Shown here in pieces: positions 23,189 to 35,169 of a DNA stretch of 35,191 nt (the first letter of the stretch is position 1; every line of letters starts with the position of its first letter). The notes under the pieces were generated by a model, which was not told where the DNA came from, did no database searches, and saw only the letters and a list, made by a program, of their open reading frames with translations. The DNA comes from Caldilineaceae bacterium (GTDB taxonomy: Bacteria > Chloroflexota > Anaerolineae > Caldilineales > Caldilineaceae): contig JAGNDO010000009.1 of NCBI GenBank assembly GCA_018003515.1, forward strand, positions 15,149 to 50,339, read 5' to 3'. Position numbers and translations under genes: made by a program.

Positions 23189-26067
23189 GCACAATCACGA
23201 TCAACGGCCAGGCCATTGACTTTGCACCGGGGGCCACGGTTTTAGAGACCGCCCTGGCCCACGGCATCGACATCCCTCGCCTCTGCTATCATCCGGCCCT
23301 GAAGCCGTCCGGGGGCTGCCGCCTCTGCTTGGTCGAGATCGAAGGCCGACCCATGCCCGCACCATCCTGTGGCCTGGCCGCGGCCGACGGCATGTCCGTC
23401 CAGACCGAGAGCGACCGCCTCACCACCATGCGCAAGGACATCATCGACCTCTTCGTCTCCGAGCATCCCATGGAGTGCGAAAGTTGCGCCGCGGACGGAG
23501 AGTGCGATCTGCAAACCTATGCCAACAAATATGGCATCACCGAGACCAGCTTCGATTTCGAACTGTCCCGAACTCTTTATCAGGATGACAACCCCTTCTT
23601 CGTGCGGGACCATCAACTGTGCATCCTGTGCGGCAAGTGCGTGCGGGTGTGCGACGAGATTGTGGGCCGCAACGCCATCGACTATGTGGGCCGGGGTTTT
23701 GAAAGCCACATCGGCACCCCCTTTGATGATCTGATGATCAACTCCGACTGCGTCTTTTGCAGCAGTTGCGTCCAGGTCTGCCCCACGGCCGCCCTGACCC
23801 CCAAGACCCGCATCGGCCAGGGCCACGTCTCCGAGTTCAGCCACAAGCAGACCATTTGCGGCTATTGTGGCGTGGGATGCAGCGTGGACTTTGTGATGAA
23901 GGAGAGCGAGCCGGGCAGCGGCAAGGCAGACGTGATGGTCTACTCCCAGGGCTTCGCCGACGCCCCGGTGAATGGCGAATTCTTGTGCGTCAAAGGCCGC
24001 TCCGGCTGGGACTTCATCAGCAGCCCGGACCGCCTCTCCACCCCCCTGGTGCGCAAGGACGTGGCCTTCGAGTTGGGCCTCACGGATGAACCGTGGACCC
24101 TGCCCGACACCAGCCCGCTCAAATCCCGCAAGCCCGAAGAGTATTTCGTCCCGGTCAGTTGGGAACAGGCCTTGGAGATTTCGGCCAACGGACTGGCCAA
24201 AGCCATCACCGAGCACGGGCCGGACGCCATAGCCGGTCTCTCCTCCGCCCGGTGCAGCAACGAGGAAAACTATCTCTTCCAGAAGTTCATGCGGGCCGGC
24301 ATCGGCACCAACAACGTGGACCATTGCGCCCGCCTCTGCCACGCCAGCACGGTCACGGGCCTGGGCGCGGCCTTTGGCAGCGGGGCCATGACCAACACCA
24401 TCCAGGGCATGCGGGACGCGGACTGCATCCTGATCACCGGCTCCAACACCGCGGAATCCCACCCGGTGATCAGCTATGAAGTGGTGCGGGCGGTCAAGAG
24501 CGGCGGCTCCCTGATCGTCATTGACCCCCGGCGCACGCCCATGGTCGAGCACGCCCACCTCTGGCTTCAGCCCACCCCCGGCACGGATATCTATGTCTAC
24601 CTCTCCATGATGCACGTCATCCTGCGGGAAGGCTGGGAGGATCGGGGCTTTGTCGATGCCCGCACGGAAGGCTTCGCCGACTTCGCCGCGGTTCTCGAAG
24701 AATACACCCCGGAAGTCGCCGCCCTCCATTCCGGCGTCCCCGCCGAAAAGATCGAACTCGCCGCGCGATGGTATGCCCTGGGCGAACGCCAAAACAGCAC
24801 CGCCCAATCCCCAATCCCCAATCCCCAATCTCCCCGAGGCGCGTCATCAATCCTCTACGCAATGGGGATTACGCAGCGCACAAACGGCACGGATCTGGTC
24901 AAAACCCTCGCCAATCTGTCCATGTTGTGTGGGCAGATCGGCAAGCCCTCCGCCGGGGTGAACCCCCTGCGCGGTCAGGTCAACGTGCAAGGGGCCTGCG
25001 ACTTGGGTGCGCTGCCCAACGTCCTGCCCGGCTATCAGCCGGTGACGGATGAGGCCAAGCGCCAAGCCGTGGCCAAGGGTTGGGGGCTGGCCGAATTGCC
25101 CGCCCAAAATGGCCTCACCGTGGTGGAGATGACCCACGCCGCCATCGCTGGCAAGGTGCGGGCCATGTACATCATGGGCGAAAATCCCATGCTGTCTGAC
25201 CCCAACTTGGAGCATGTGGAGGAGGGGCTGCGCGCCCTGGACTTCCTGGTGGTGCAGGACATCTTCCTCAGCGAGACGGCGCAACTGGCCCATGTGGTCC
25301 TGCCCGCCGCGGCTTCGCTTGAGAAAGACGGCACTTTCACCAACACGGAGCGGCGGGTGCAACTGTTCACCCCCATCCTGGATGCACCGGGAACCGCCCT
25401 GCCCGACTGGCAGGTCACTTCCATGCTGGCCGAAAAGTTGGACGAAAAGCTGGGCCGCACGGATTCCCCCGTGCGCTGGACCTTCGCCTCCACCGCGGAG
25501 TTGATGGCCGAGGCGGCCACGGTGACGCCCATCTACGGCGGCATGCGCCACGAGCGACTGGGCAGCGAGGGCCTGATATGGCCCTGCCCGACCGTGGACC
25601 ATCCGGGCACCCCCATTTTGCACACCGAGCGCTTCAGCCGGGGGCTGGGCAAGTTCCACGCCATCCGCGCCGCGCTGCCCGCGGAGATGCCCGACGCCGA
25701 CTTCCCGTTGATCCTGAGTACCGGGCGCATCCTCTATCACTATCACACGGGCACCCAGACCCGTCGGTCCGAGGGGCTGGACTGGCGGGAACCCAAGGGC
25801 TTCGTGGAGATTAACGCTGTCGATGCCGAGAACGCCGACATCCGAGACGGCGGTCCCGTGGTCATCAGCAGCCGGCGGGGACAAGTGCGCACCCAGGCCC
25901 GCATCAGCGACAGCGTACAGCCCGGCGTGATCTTCCTGGCCTTCCACTGGAAAGAGGCCCCGGCCAATCTGCTTACCCAGGACTACGCCTTGGACCCCAT
26001 CGCCAAGATCCCGGAGTACAAAGTCTCCGCCGTTCGGCTGGAGAATCCCAGCAAGCGCGGGCGGTGA
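23185..26067 (+). CDS. fdhA: NAD-linked formate dehydrogenase, molybdopterin catalytic subunit (Cys form)
   Basis: The protein has 960 residues. It oxidises formate to CO2 (or the reverse) at a Mo/W-bis-MGD centre. In order: N-terminal [2Fe-2S] (C34, C45, C48, C62), His-ligated cluster (H94, C98, C101, C107), two ferredoxin-type [4Fe-4S] clusters (C146/149/152/156 and C189/192/195/199), the catalytic-domain [4Fe-4S] (C225, C228, C232, C268), and the metal ligand C385 in HCARLCH, where other enzymes have selenocysteine. LRGQVNVQG and the C-terminal MGD-binding domain (LSTGRILYHYHTGTQTRRS) are intact. Residues about 536-552 contain an extra stretch encoded by a heptamer DNA array. ATG at 23185 overlaps the previous stop. 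No fdhD chaperone gene is nearby. Formate is the best substrate guess from the CARLCH motif. Confidence 0.93.
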   Translation: MSTITINGQAIDFAPGATVLETALAHGIDIPRLCYHPALKPSGGCRLCLVEIEGRPMPAPSCGLAAADGMSVQTESDRLTTMRKDIIDLFVSEHPMECESCAADGECDLQTYANKYGITETSFDFELSRTLYQDDNPFFVRDHQLCILCGKCVRVCDEIVGRNAIDYVGRGFESHIGTPFDDLMINSDCVFCSSCVQVCPTAALTPKTRIGQGHVSEFSHKQTICGYCGVGCSVDFVMKESEPGSGKADVMVYSQGFADAPVNGEFLCVKGRSGWDFISSPDRLSTPLVRKDVAFELGLTDEPWTLPDTSPLKSRKPEEYFVPVSWEQALEISANGLAKAITEHGPDAIAGLSSARCSNEENYLFQKFMRAGIGTNNVDHCARLCHASTVTGLGAAFGSGAMTNTIQGMRDADCILITGSNTAESHPVISYEVVRAVKSGGSLIVIDPRRTPMVEHAHLWLQPTPGTDIYVYLSMMHVILREGWEDRGFVDARTEGFADFAAVLEEYTPEVAALHSGVPAEKIELAARWYALGERQNSTAQSPIPNPQSPRGASSILYAMGITQRTNGTDLVKTLANLSMLCGQIGKPSAGVNPLRGQVNVQGACDLGALPNVLPGYQPVTDEAKRQAVAKGWGLAELPAQNGLTVVEMTHAAIAGKVRAMYIMGENPMLSDPNLEHVEEGLRALDFLVVQDIFLSETAQLAHVVLPAAASLEKDGTFTNTERRVQLFTPILDAPGTALPDWQVTSMLAEKLDEKLGRTDSPVRWTFASTAELMAEAATVTPIYGGMRHERLGSEGLIWPCPTVDHPGTPILHTERFSRGLGKFHAIRAALPAEMPDADFPLILSTGRILYHYHTGTQTRRSEGLDWREPKGFVEINAVDAENADIRDGGPVVISSRRGQVRTQARISDSVQPGVIFLAFHWKEAPANLLTQDYALDPIAKIPEYKVSAVRLENPSKRGR
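24803..24835. repeat. In-frame CCCAATC heptamer array inside fdhA
   Basis: Four exact CCCAATC copies (24803-24830) plus TCCCC lie within the coding sequence and translate as QSPIPNPQSP. The same heptamer, on the other strand, forms intergenic arrays at 391-410 and 29834-29908 in this window. The reading frame is kept on both sides (GERQ before, SSILYAMGITQ after). Confidence 0.9.
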
Positions 26068-26087
26068 CCTTTCCTGAATATCCTGAC

Positions 26088-26128
26088 GCAACAAAAACCG
26101 GGCTGATGTCAGCCCGGTTTTTTGTTGC
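26088..26128. terminator. Bidirectional terminator between fdhA and the Nif3-like gene
   Basis: Arms GCAACAAAAACCGGGCTGA (26088-26106) and the complementary strand to 26128 pair with one bulged T and a 2-nt tip. A and T runs flank the GC stem, so it can serve both converging transcripts. Confidence 0.9.
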
Positions 26129-26161
26129 AATCGTAGAGCGCAACTCCAGCACCCCTCAGCC

Positions 26162-26914
26162 CTACATCCCCGTGGGCAGATCCACAAACTCAAACTCAAT
26201 TCCAAATTTCTCGGCCAAGTGCTGACCAAGGGCCTGGACGCCCACGGTCTCGGTGGTGTAGTGGCCGCCGTAAATCACGTTGATCCCGGCGTTGAGGGCG
26301 TCATAATATTGGCTGTGGCTGGTCTCGCCGGTGAGGAAGGTGTCGCAACCCAAGTCCGCTGCCTCTTGGATGTGGGGCGCGCCAAAGCCGCTGATGATAC
26401 CCACCCGTTGTACTGTGGCCGGGCCGTGAGCCAGCACAGCCTTCACCGGGCCGACGCTCTCCTCGAAGCGGGCCACCAGGCTGTCCAACGTGGTGCCGGT
26501 GGGCGCGGTGCAAAGGGAGCCTAAATCCGTGCCCTTGATGTTGGCCCACCACCCATCCACGGTCAGGCCCAGACGCCGGGGCAGTTCGGCGTTGTTGCCG
26601 AACTCCTGATGGGCGTCCAGGGGCAAGTGGGCGGCGTAGAGGTTGAGGTCCGCTTTGATAAAGGTGCGTACAAGCTTGGCGAAGCTGCCCTGGAGCAGTT
26701 TGTGTCCACTCCAGAAGATGCCGTGGTGGACCAGCAGCATATCTGCGCCGTGGGCCAGGGCCGCGTCCACGCAGGGCTGATGGGCGTCCACCGTGGCTAC
26801 AATTTTGTTGATCTCATCTTTGCCCTCGATCTGCAAGCCCTGGGGACCGTAGTCCTGGATTTCGGCGATGCGCAACAGGGTGTTGAGATAGTCGACCAAT
26901 TCCGTGCGTTTCAT
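26162..26914 (-). CDS. Nif3-like dinuclear metal-centre protein (DUF34/YbgI family)
   Basis: The protein has 250 residues, typical of the short form of this family of toroidal hexamers with a two-metal site. Recognisable blocks are [24 protein letters not shown] (metal ligands H63 and H64), AAHLPLDAH with [11 protein letters not shown], and near the C-terminus [19 protein letters not shown] followed by [12 protein letters not shown], which gives the last His and Glu ligands. The reaction is still debated; a GTP cyclohydrolase I-type or metal-chaperone role has been proposed for relatives. ATG at 26914 with AGAGGAG upstream is preferred over the longer frame to 26947. Single gene, convergent with the formate dehydrogenase operon. 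Confidence 0.92.
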   Translation of the reverse strand: MKRTELVDYLNTLLRIAEIQDYGPQGLQIEGKDEINKIVATVDAHQPCVDAALAHGADMLLVHHGIFWSGHKLLQGSFAKLVRTFIKADLNLYAAHLPLDAHQEFGNNAELPRRLGLTVDGWWANIKGTDLGSLCTAPTGTTLDSLVARFEESVGPVKAVLAHGPATVQRVGIISGFGAPHIQEAADLGCDTFLTGETSHSQYYDALNAGINVIYGGHYTTETVGVQALGQHLAEKFGIEFEFVDLPTGM

Positions 26915-27032
26915 GGGTTGCTCCTCTGTGGTAAGTAGGTGCGTCAATTCCGGCTGAGTTCTTGATCAGCTTTGTCTGAGATTCCGCAAATCAATATAGG
27001 CCAATATAGACAAAACGCAAATGTTTTGACCC

Positions 27033-27061
27033 TTGACAGCCATGACGCACTGTGTTACATT
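27033..27061 (+). promoter_or_regulatory. Candidate sigma70-type promoter for the helical protein gene
   Basis: TTGACA (27033-27038) and TACATT (27056-27061) are separated by exactly 17 bp. The start codon is about 180 nt downstream at 27244, so the leader would be long. The gap 26915-27243 holds no gene. Confidence 0.6.
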
Positions 27062-27081
27062 GTTTGTGACGCACTGCGTTA
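27043..27081 (+). promoter_or_regulatory. Candidate operator: direct repeat TGACGCACTGNGTTA
   Basis: TGACGCACTGTGTTA (27043-27057) and TGACGCACTGCGTTA (27067-27081) differ at one base and are 24 bp apart. The first overlaps the promoter spacer and -10 box and the second lies just past the start site, the layout expected of a repressor site. Confidence 0.5.
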
Positions 27082-27243
27082 GGTGGATCTGGAAAAGCAA
27101 ACCTAGCCACGCAGAAGGGTCAAAAGTCCAACCATGATGGCTGGCAAGAGAATCAATAAACAAAGTATCATCAAAATCATCAAAATCAACGATGTCAAAG
27201 TATGGTCAAATTGACCGACAATTTCTGTGAGGAGACTTTCAAT

Positions 27244-27924
27244 ATGGCAAGCCAACTGAAGATTGATGTGAAAAATGTAGATCTGCGCAACGTTCAGGAG
27301 CAATTGGGCGATGGCATGAAGTGGGCATCTGACAAGGGTCGCAAGGCCGTGTTGGCCTACGCAGGCGTCTTGGGCATGGCCTATGACGAGACCAAATCCC
27401 TGATGGAGCGGGGCGAGAAAATGCTGGACACGGTCACCGAGCGGGGCGAAAAGGTCAGCGAGAGCGCCGTCGCCGAAGCCAAAAAGGTGCGGGGCCAGGT
27501 CGAGCACCGGGTCGAAGACGTGACCAAGCAGGTGGAGAAGCGCTTCGAGGGCATTAGCAAGCGTGTGCGCAAGCAGATCAGCCGCACCCAGGGCCAGGCC
27601 AATGCTGCCACCAAGGAGATCGAGAACCAGGTTCAGCAGGTGCTAAAGAGTCTGGATCTGCCCAGCCGAGAGCGCTTGACCAAGTTGAGCAAAGAGATCG
27701 ACGCCCTGACCGCCAAGATCGATGGCCAGTTGGTCGCCGCAGTCCCGGCCATGGACCTGCCCATCGCTGATTACGACACCTTCACGGTCAAGGAGATCAA
27801 CGCCAAGTTGGAGACCCTGTCCGTGGACGAGTTGGTCAAGGTGCAGATCTACGAGGCCGCCCACGCCAACCGGGTCACCGTCATGCGAGAAGTGGAACGG
27901 CGCATGGAGCCAGTACTCGCCTAA
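27244..27924 (+). CDS. Helical, coiled-coil-rich (phasin-like) protein
   Basis: The protein has 226 residues with no signal peptide or TM segment. Residues about 10-140 are amphipathic, charged helices with phasin/apolipoprotein-like heptads (KSLMERGEKMLDTVTERGEK, KKVRGQVEHRVEDVTKQVEK). Residues 175-226 form a separate module (DYDTFTVKEINAKLETLSVD followed by ELVKVQIYEAAHANRVTVM). A similar Tyr-Asp...Glu-Leu...Tyr-Glu...Arg pattern is, from memory, found in actinobacterial helical proteins. It may coat a granule or membrane surface or be structural. ATG at 27244 follows GAGGAG with 9-nt spacing; the frame back to 27202 lacks a ribosome-binding site. Monocistronic between a promoter with direct repeats and a strong terminator. 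Confidence 0.75.
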   Translation: MASQLKIDVKNVDLRNVQEQLGDGMKWASDKGRKAVLAYAGVLGMAYDETKSLMERGEKMLDTVTERGEKVSESAVAEAKKVRGQVEHRVEDVTKQVEKRFEGISKRVRKQISRTQGQANAATKEIENQVQQVLKSLDLPSRERLTKLSKEIDALTAKIDGQLVAAVPAMDLPIADYDTFTVKEINAKLETLSVDELVKVQIYEAAHANRVTVMREVERRMEPVLA

Positions 27925-28023
27925 GGGCGACAGAGGCTTGAAACCAAGTTAGCACCCGAATAGCACTCTCCAGCGTTGTTTACCTCCTTTTTCAGCGCAC
28001 CGCTATTCGGACTAAAATAGACA

Positions 28024-28064
28024 GAGGAGGCCGACGATCCCATCGTCGGCCTCCTCCGCGTTTT
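28024..28064 (+). terminator. Rho-independent terminator, possibly bidirectional
   Basis: A perfect 15-bp stem (GAGGAGGCCGACGAT at 28024-28038, complement at 28042-28056), loop CCC, then CGCGTTTT. It lies between the converging genes ending at 27924 and 28083. Confidence 0.88.
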
Positions 28065-28082
28065 GGGCACCAAGTCTATCTC

Positions 28083-28289
28083 CTACCCCAACTCAGCCAC
28101 ATGCTCTTGCAACTGCCGCTGGTTGATCTTCTCGTAGACCTCCGGCAGAATCTCGGCCATCTCCGCCCCAGACAGGCGGATGGCCAGGATCTTCAGCGCA
28201 TCCTCCGGCGACTCGCCATAGGCCAACTTCTTTTTGCCGTTCTTCATTTCAAACAGATACATATAATGGGGATTGGAAAAGCTACTCAT
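28083..28289 (-). CDS. Small conserved-looking protein downstream of radical SAM genes
   Basis: The protein has 68 residues, charged and soluble: a short start (SSFSNPHYMYLFEMKNGKKK), then LAYGESPEDALKILAIRLSG and a helical C-terminus (EMAEILPEVYEKINQRQLQE). I do not recognise the family. ATG at 28289 with GGAGAGAAATT upstream is preferred; the longer frame to 28367 translates AATCTTT repeats. It is the last gene of the radical SAM series, after a repeat-filled 113-nt gap. It could be an accessory or substrate protein of the enzymes upstream, but nothing in it looks like a typical precursor-peptide core. Confidence 0.6.
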   Translation of the reverse strand: MSSFSNPHYMYLFEMKNGKKKLAYGESPEDALKILAIRLSGAEMAEILPEVYEKINQRQLQEHVAELG

Positions 28290-28402
28290 AATTTCTCTCC
28301 GATGGGATCGAAGATTTAAGACTAAAGATTGAAGATCGGGCGTCATCCACCAATCTTTAATCTTCAATCTTTAATCTTCAATCTTTAATTTTTAATCTTC
28401 TC
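28290..28402. repeat. Inverted AAGATTA/AATCTTC heptamer arrays after a radical SAM gene
   Basis: On the minus strand the TAG stop at 28403 is followed 3 nt later by tandem AAGATTA/AAGATTG units (about 28345-28400). Then comes a loop (TGGATGACGCCC) and the inverted units ATCTTCAATCTTTAGTC (about 28310-28337). Confidence 0.85.
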
Positions 28403-29812
<1,410 letters not shown>

Positions 29813-29833
29813 GGTATTCGTTCTCCTCGTGTC

Positions 29834-29908
29834 GGGGATTGGGGGTTGGGGATTGGGGATTGGGAGTTGGGCAAGACACCCAATCCCTAATCCCCAACCC
29901 CCAATCCC
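29834..29908. repeat. Inverted GGGATTG/CAATCCC heptamer arrays between two radical SAM genes
   Basis: On the plus strand 29834-29872 is a GGGGATTGGGGGTTGGGGAT-type array and 29878-29915 its near-complement, with a loop of about 5 nt. The TAG stop of the gene at 29909 is part of the array wording (GGGATTAGGGGATTGG on the minus strand), so the last codons of that gene lie inside the repeat. Confidence 0.88.
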
Positions 29909-30988
<1,080 letters not shown>

Positions 30989-31014
30989 AGAATCAATCGT
31001 TTTCTTTGGTACGG

Positions 31015-31278
31015 TTATGCCGCAATCGGCAACGGTTCAGGAAAGGTGATGCTGACCACCGGCTTGGGCAGGGAATGGGTTTCGGCCCAATGGAACAGGG
31101 GCTGCACCAGATCTTCCACCTGCTGGGCCACATCCCAATCCAGGACGGCGTTACCACAGGCCGGGCAAAGGCTGGCTGCCGGGATGCCGGTCACTGTGAC
31201 CACAACACCGTCGCGACGAAAGACTTGGGTGGCGACGCCATATTGGCGTAATTCAGATGAGCAGACTGGACAGTTCAT
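31015..31278 (-). CDS. YgiT-type zinc finger protein (antitoxin-like)
   Basis: The protein has 87 residues. Two CxxC pairs (MNCPVC at the N-terminus and LCPACGN near 40) form the zinc finger of the YgiT/MqsA N-terminal family; [16 protein letters not shown] is the usual wording. The C-terminal helix-turn-helix of full MqsA is not evident, only [14 protein letters not shown]. The start is ATG at 31278, 11 nt after the stop of a DUF4258 gene, which is a common toxin-antitoxin pairing. Its stop is 26 nt before a radical SAM gene. Confidence 0.85.
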   Translation of the reverse strand: MNCPVCSSELRQYGVATQVFRRDGVVVTVTGIPAASLCPACGNAVLDWDVAQQVEDLVQPLFHWAETHSLPKPVVSITFPEPLPIAA

Positions 31279-31289
31279 TTGCTATTCCC

Positions 31290-31616
31290 CTAGCGACGTC
31301 GTTTGTCGGCAATCCATTTGCGGCTATCGGGCACATAGGCGGTGATGATGACACCTTCGTTTGGCGTATCTTCGACAACAATATGGACAGGCATGTCCGC
31401 TTCGAGCAGTCTTGCAAAGAGTAACCAGCGGTGTTCGCTCGGGTAGACCTCAATCGCTTCACCCTGCTCGAAAACATGACGCAGATCCGATAATAGCAAT
31501 CCATCCTTGAAGGCTTCAATCTGGGCATGTGACGTGATGCGCAACGATCGTTTGCTTGTCCGAATATCTCTGCGTAAGCGTTGAAGATCGAAATTGACGG
31601 CCACGGAGGAATCCAT
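31290..31616 (-). CDS. DUF4258 protein (putative toxin)
   Basis: The protein has 108 residues. Family marks are LRITSHAQIEAFKDGLLLSD, a GEAIEVYPSEHRWLLFARLL segment, PVHIVVED and the end IITAYVPDSRKWIADKRRR, matching DUF4258, a RelE/BrnT-like small domain often paired with YgiT zinc fingers or other antitoxins. The toxic action (ribonuclease-like) is assumed from such pairings, not shown. ATG at 31616 is used because GGAAAG precedes it; an in-frame TTG at 31625 is the alternative. Confidence 0.82.
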   Translation of the reverse strand: MDSSVAVNFDLQRLRRDIRTSKRSLRITSHAQIEAFKDGLLLSDLRHVFEQGEAIEVYPSEHRWLLFARLLEADMPVHIVVEDTPNEGVIITAYVPDSRKWIADKRRR

Positions 31617-31623
31617 TCTTTCC

Positions 31624-31662
31624 AAAAAGACGGCCCGTCCCGATGAAACCAGGCGGGCCGTT
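31624..31662 (-). terminator. Terminator after the small gene at 31694-31927
   Basis: On the minus strand ACGGCCCG and CGGGCCGT form an 8-bp stem with a 16-nt loop and are followed by CTTTTTGG. It separates the B12-radical SAM/small-protein unit from the DUF4258/YgiT pair. Confidence 0.65.
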
Positions 31663-31693
31663 TGTGTGTGCTGGTTTTTGGCGAATCTGCCGA

Positions 31694-31927
31694 TTAGGCG
31701 GCGACCCTCAACAACGATTGTTCCACCTGTTGCGGTACGTCGATCATGATAAACCAGTCTGCCGGATAGAGGTAATCTTCTCCACTCTCGTCAATAATCC
31801 GCACATCACCGTCGGCCAGGGCCGTTGAATCATCCACAAGTCGATAGATCTTGTGGAGATCCAGCGAGACCTGATAACCGGCGTTTTTTACGCACACTGC
31901 GAATCGAGGTTGATCGTCTGGTTTCAT
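31694..31927 (-). CDS. Small conserved hypothetical protein
   Basis: The protein has 77 residues. It reads [60 protein letters not shown], a beta-rich wording that I recall as a short conserved family of unknown function in cyanobacteria and Chloroflexota, often near toxin-antitoxin genes (recollection, not checked). ATG at 31927 lies 19 nt after the stop of the B12-radical SAM gene; an upstream in-frame ATG at 31990 would overlap that gene and is less likely. A terminator follows. Confidence 0.7.
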   Translation of the reverse strand: MKPDDQPRFAVCVKNAGYQVSLDLHKIYRLVDDSTALADGDVRIIDESGEDYLYPADWFIMIDVPQQVEQSLLRVAA

Positions 31928-31946
31928 AAACGGTCCATCAAACAGA

Positions 31947-33428
<1,482 letters not shown>

Positions 33429-33451
33429 AGGTTTCCAATCGTCGTTATTTT

Positions 33452-33523
33452 GCGATTGGGAGATTGGGAGATTATGAGATTGTCGTGTCATCCACAATCT
33501 CTTAATCACCCAATCTCCCAATC
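33452..33523. repeat. Inverted GATTGGGA-type arrays between the two B12-radical SAM paralogs
   Basis: Two 30-nt arms (33453-33482 and 33494-33523) are complementary with two mismatches; units are GATTGGGA and GATTATGA. The outer arm starts 8 nt after the TAG stop of the gene at 33532. Confidence 0.88.
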
Positions 33524-33531
33524 ACTCGTCC

Positions 33532-35022
33532 CTAAATCGCGCCTTCCGCTTCAATCTGCTTGCGCAGACCCACCTTTTCCTTCTGGGGAAGGAAGGTGCT
33601 GAGGGAGATGCGGATGTTGCGGGGCAGGTTCAGCCAAAAATCCTTGGTTTTGACCCGGCGCATGATGGGGCCAGGCCGCAGGTAAAACTGGCGATAGGCC
33701 TTGCGATACATCTCTTCCACCAACTCGGCGGTCATGTCGCCCATTTCGTAGCGGGCGGCCTGCTGGAAGAAAACATAGTCCTCCCAGTCGTTGATCAAAA
33801 AGCGGCCCTGGCGTTTGACAATCTCGTAGACCTTGGTGCCGGGATAGGGGGTCATCATGGAGAAGTTGGCGATCAGGGGGTCCAGCTCGATGGCGAAGTC
33901 AATCGTCTTCTGCATGGTCTCCCGGGTCTCGCCGGGCAGACCGATGATCATAAAGGCGATGGTCTCCAAGCCGACTTCCTTGGCATTCTTGAAGGCCTGG
34001 CGGATGGTGTCGTGGTCCACCTTTTTGTCGATGGAGAGCAAAATCTCCTCGTCACCGGTCTCCACGCCAAAGGCGGTGCGGTGCAGACCCGCTTCTTTAA
34101 GCAGGCCGAGCAGCTCCTTTGAGGCCAGGTTAGCCCGGATGCCGTTGACAAAGATCCAAGGCACATGGTTCAGTTTGTTTTCGATCAGCAGATGGGCAAT
34201 TTCCTGCAAGCGCTTGACCCGGATGTTGGCGCTGTCATCCAAAACCCCGATCTCCTCGGCCCCCAGATCTTCCACCAGATGCCGCCACTCGGCCAGGACG
34301 CTCTCCGCGCTGCGGCTGCGCCATTTGATGGGCATGATGCTCTGGCTACAGAAGGTGCAGCGGTAGGGGCAGCCCCGGCTGGTCATGATGCTGAAGCTAC
34401 GCGCCCCATCCACGTGGTCCGTGGCCGGCTGGAGATTGGTGTAGTTCTCCATTTTGAAGAGATGATAGGCAGGCCAGGGCAGGCTGTCCAAGTCGGCGAT
34501 GGCTTCCCGATCCGGGTTGTTGTGGATACGGCCATCGCTGGTCTTGTAGGTCAGCCCCAGGCAGTCATCGAAGATTTCGTTCTCCGTGTGCAGAAAAGCC
34601 TCGGTGTGATACTCGGCGTGGTCGGCCAGGTAGGCCTCCAGCCGGTTGGAGATGTCGATCCAGGCATCCTCGCCCTCGCCCCGCACCACGATGTCCACAT
34701 AGGGCTTCTCGCAGCTCTCTTCGGGCAACACACTCACATGGGGTCCGCCTAAGACCACGGGGCAGTCGTATACCTCTTTGATGGCCTTGGCCGTCCGCCA
34801 GGCCTGCTTGACCTGGGGCGTGTTGGCGGTGATGCCCACAAGGTGGGGCCGGAATTCCTGCATAAAATCGCCCACGGTCTGCTTTTCCACATCGGCGTCG
34901 AAGATCACAACTTCGTCGCCTCGGCGTTCGCTCACGGCGGCCAAATAGGCCAACCCCAAGTGGGCCGTGGTCCGGGTGTCAATGGGCAGTCGAAAGCGAG
35001 GATTGATTAAAGCTATGCGCAC
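33532..35022 (-). CDS. B12-binding domain radical SAM protein (paralog 2)
   Basis: The protein has 496 residues. The N-terminal B12-like domain has [28 protein letters not shown] and [13 protein letters not shown]. The radical SAM cluster cysteines are C218, C222 and C225 ([11 protein letters not shown]); [16 protein letters not shown] and [14 protein letters not shown] follow. The C-terminal helices match paralog 1. The start is GTG at 35022 with GAGGAG 7 nt upstream. It is first gene of the leftward radical SAM series, and a TATAAT lies about 57 nt upstream. Same open question on substrate as its paralog. Confidence 0.9.
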   Translation of the reverse strand: MRIALINPRFRLPIDTRTTAHLGLAYLAAVSERRGDEVVIFDADVEKQTVGDFMQEFRPHLVGITANTPQVKQAWRTAKAIKEVYDCPVVLGGPHVSVLPEESCEKPYVDIVVRGEGEDAWIDISNRLEAYLADHAEYHTEAFLHTENEIFDDCLGLTYKTSDGRIHNNPDREAIADLDSLPWPAYHLFKMENYTNLQPATDHVDGARSFSIMTSRGCPYRCTFCSQSIMPIKWRSRSAESVLAEWRHLVEDLGAEEIGVLDDSANIRVKRLQEIAHLLIENKLNHVPWIFVNGIRANLASKELLGLLKEAGLHRTAFGVETGDEEILLSIDKKVDHDTIRQAFKNAKEVGLETIAFMIIGLPGETRETMQKTIDFAIELDPLIANFSMMTPYPGTKVYEIVKRQGRFLINDWEDYVFFQQAARYEMGDMTAELVEEMYRKAYRQFYLRPGPIMRRVKTKDFWLNLPRNIRISLSTFLPQKEKVGLRKQIEAEGAI

Positions 35023-35078
35023 GGTAAGCTCCTCTTCGTAAAGGTCCAGTCAATATCTCAAAAAGTCTGTAAAAATCG

Positions 35079-35084
35079 ATTATA
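35079..35084 (-). promoter_or_regulatory. Candidate -10 box (TATAAT) of the radical SAM series
   Basis: A perfect TATAAT on the minus strand, preceded by ATGA (an extended -10 lacking the exact TG), lies 57 nt before the GTG start. The -35 is poor (TTGGCC). A small GC hairpin GCCCG-AAGC-CGGGC lies just upstream. Confidence 0.45.
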
Positions 35085-35169
35085 TCATGTGCCCGAAGCC
35101 GGGCCAAATAAGTATGAAACATTTGATAATAATTCGCTCGACCATTGCCGGACGATTGCCCTACGAGAG

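Noticed and set aside
24337-24345. Selenocysteine at the formate dehydrogenase active site
   Set aside because: The codon at residue 385 (HCARLCH) is a cysteine codon; no in-frame TGA is read through.
23242-26229. Long antisense frames opposite fdhA
   Set aside because: Gly/Val/His-rich shadow translations without domains; codon composition explains them.
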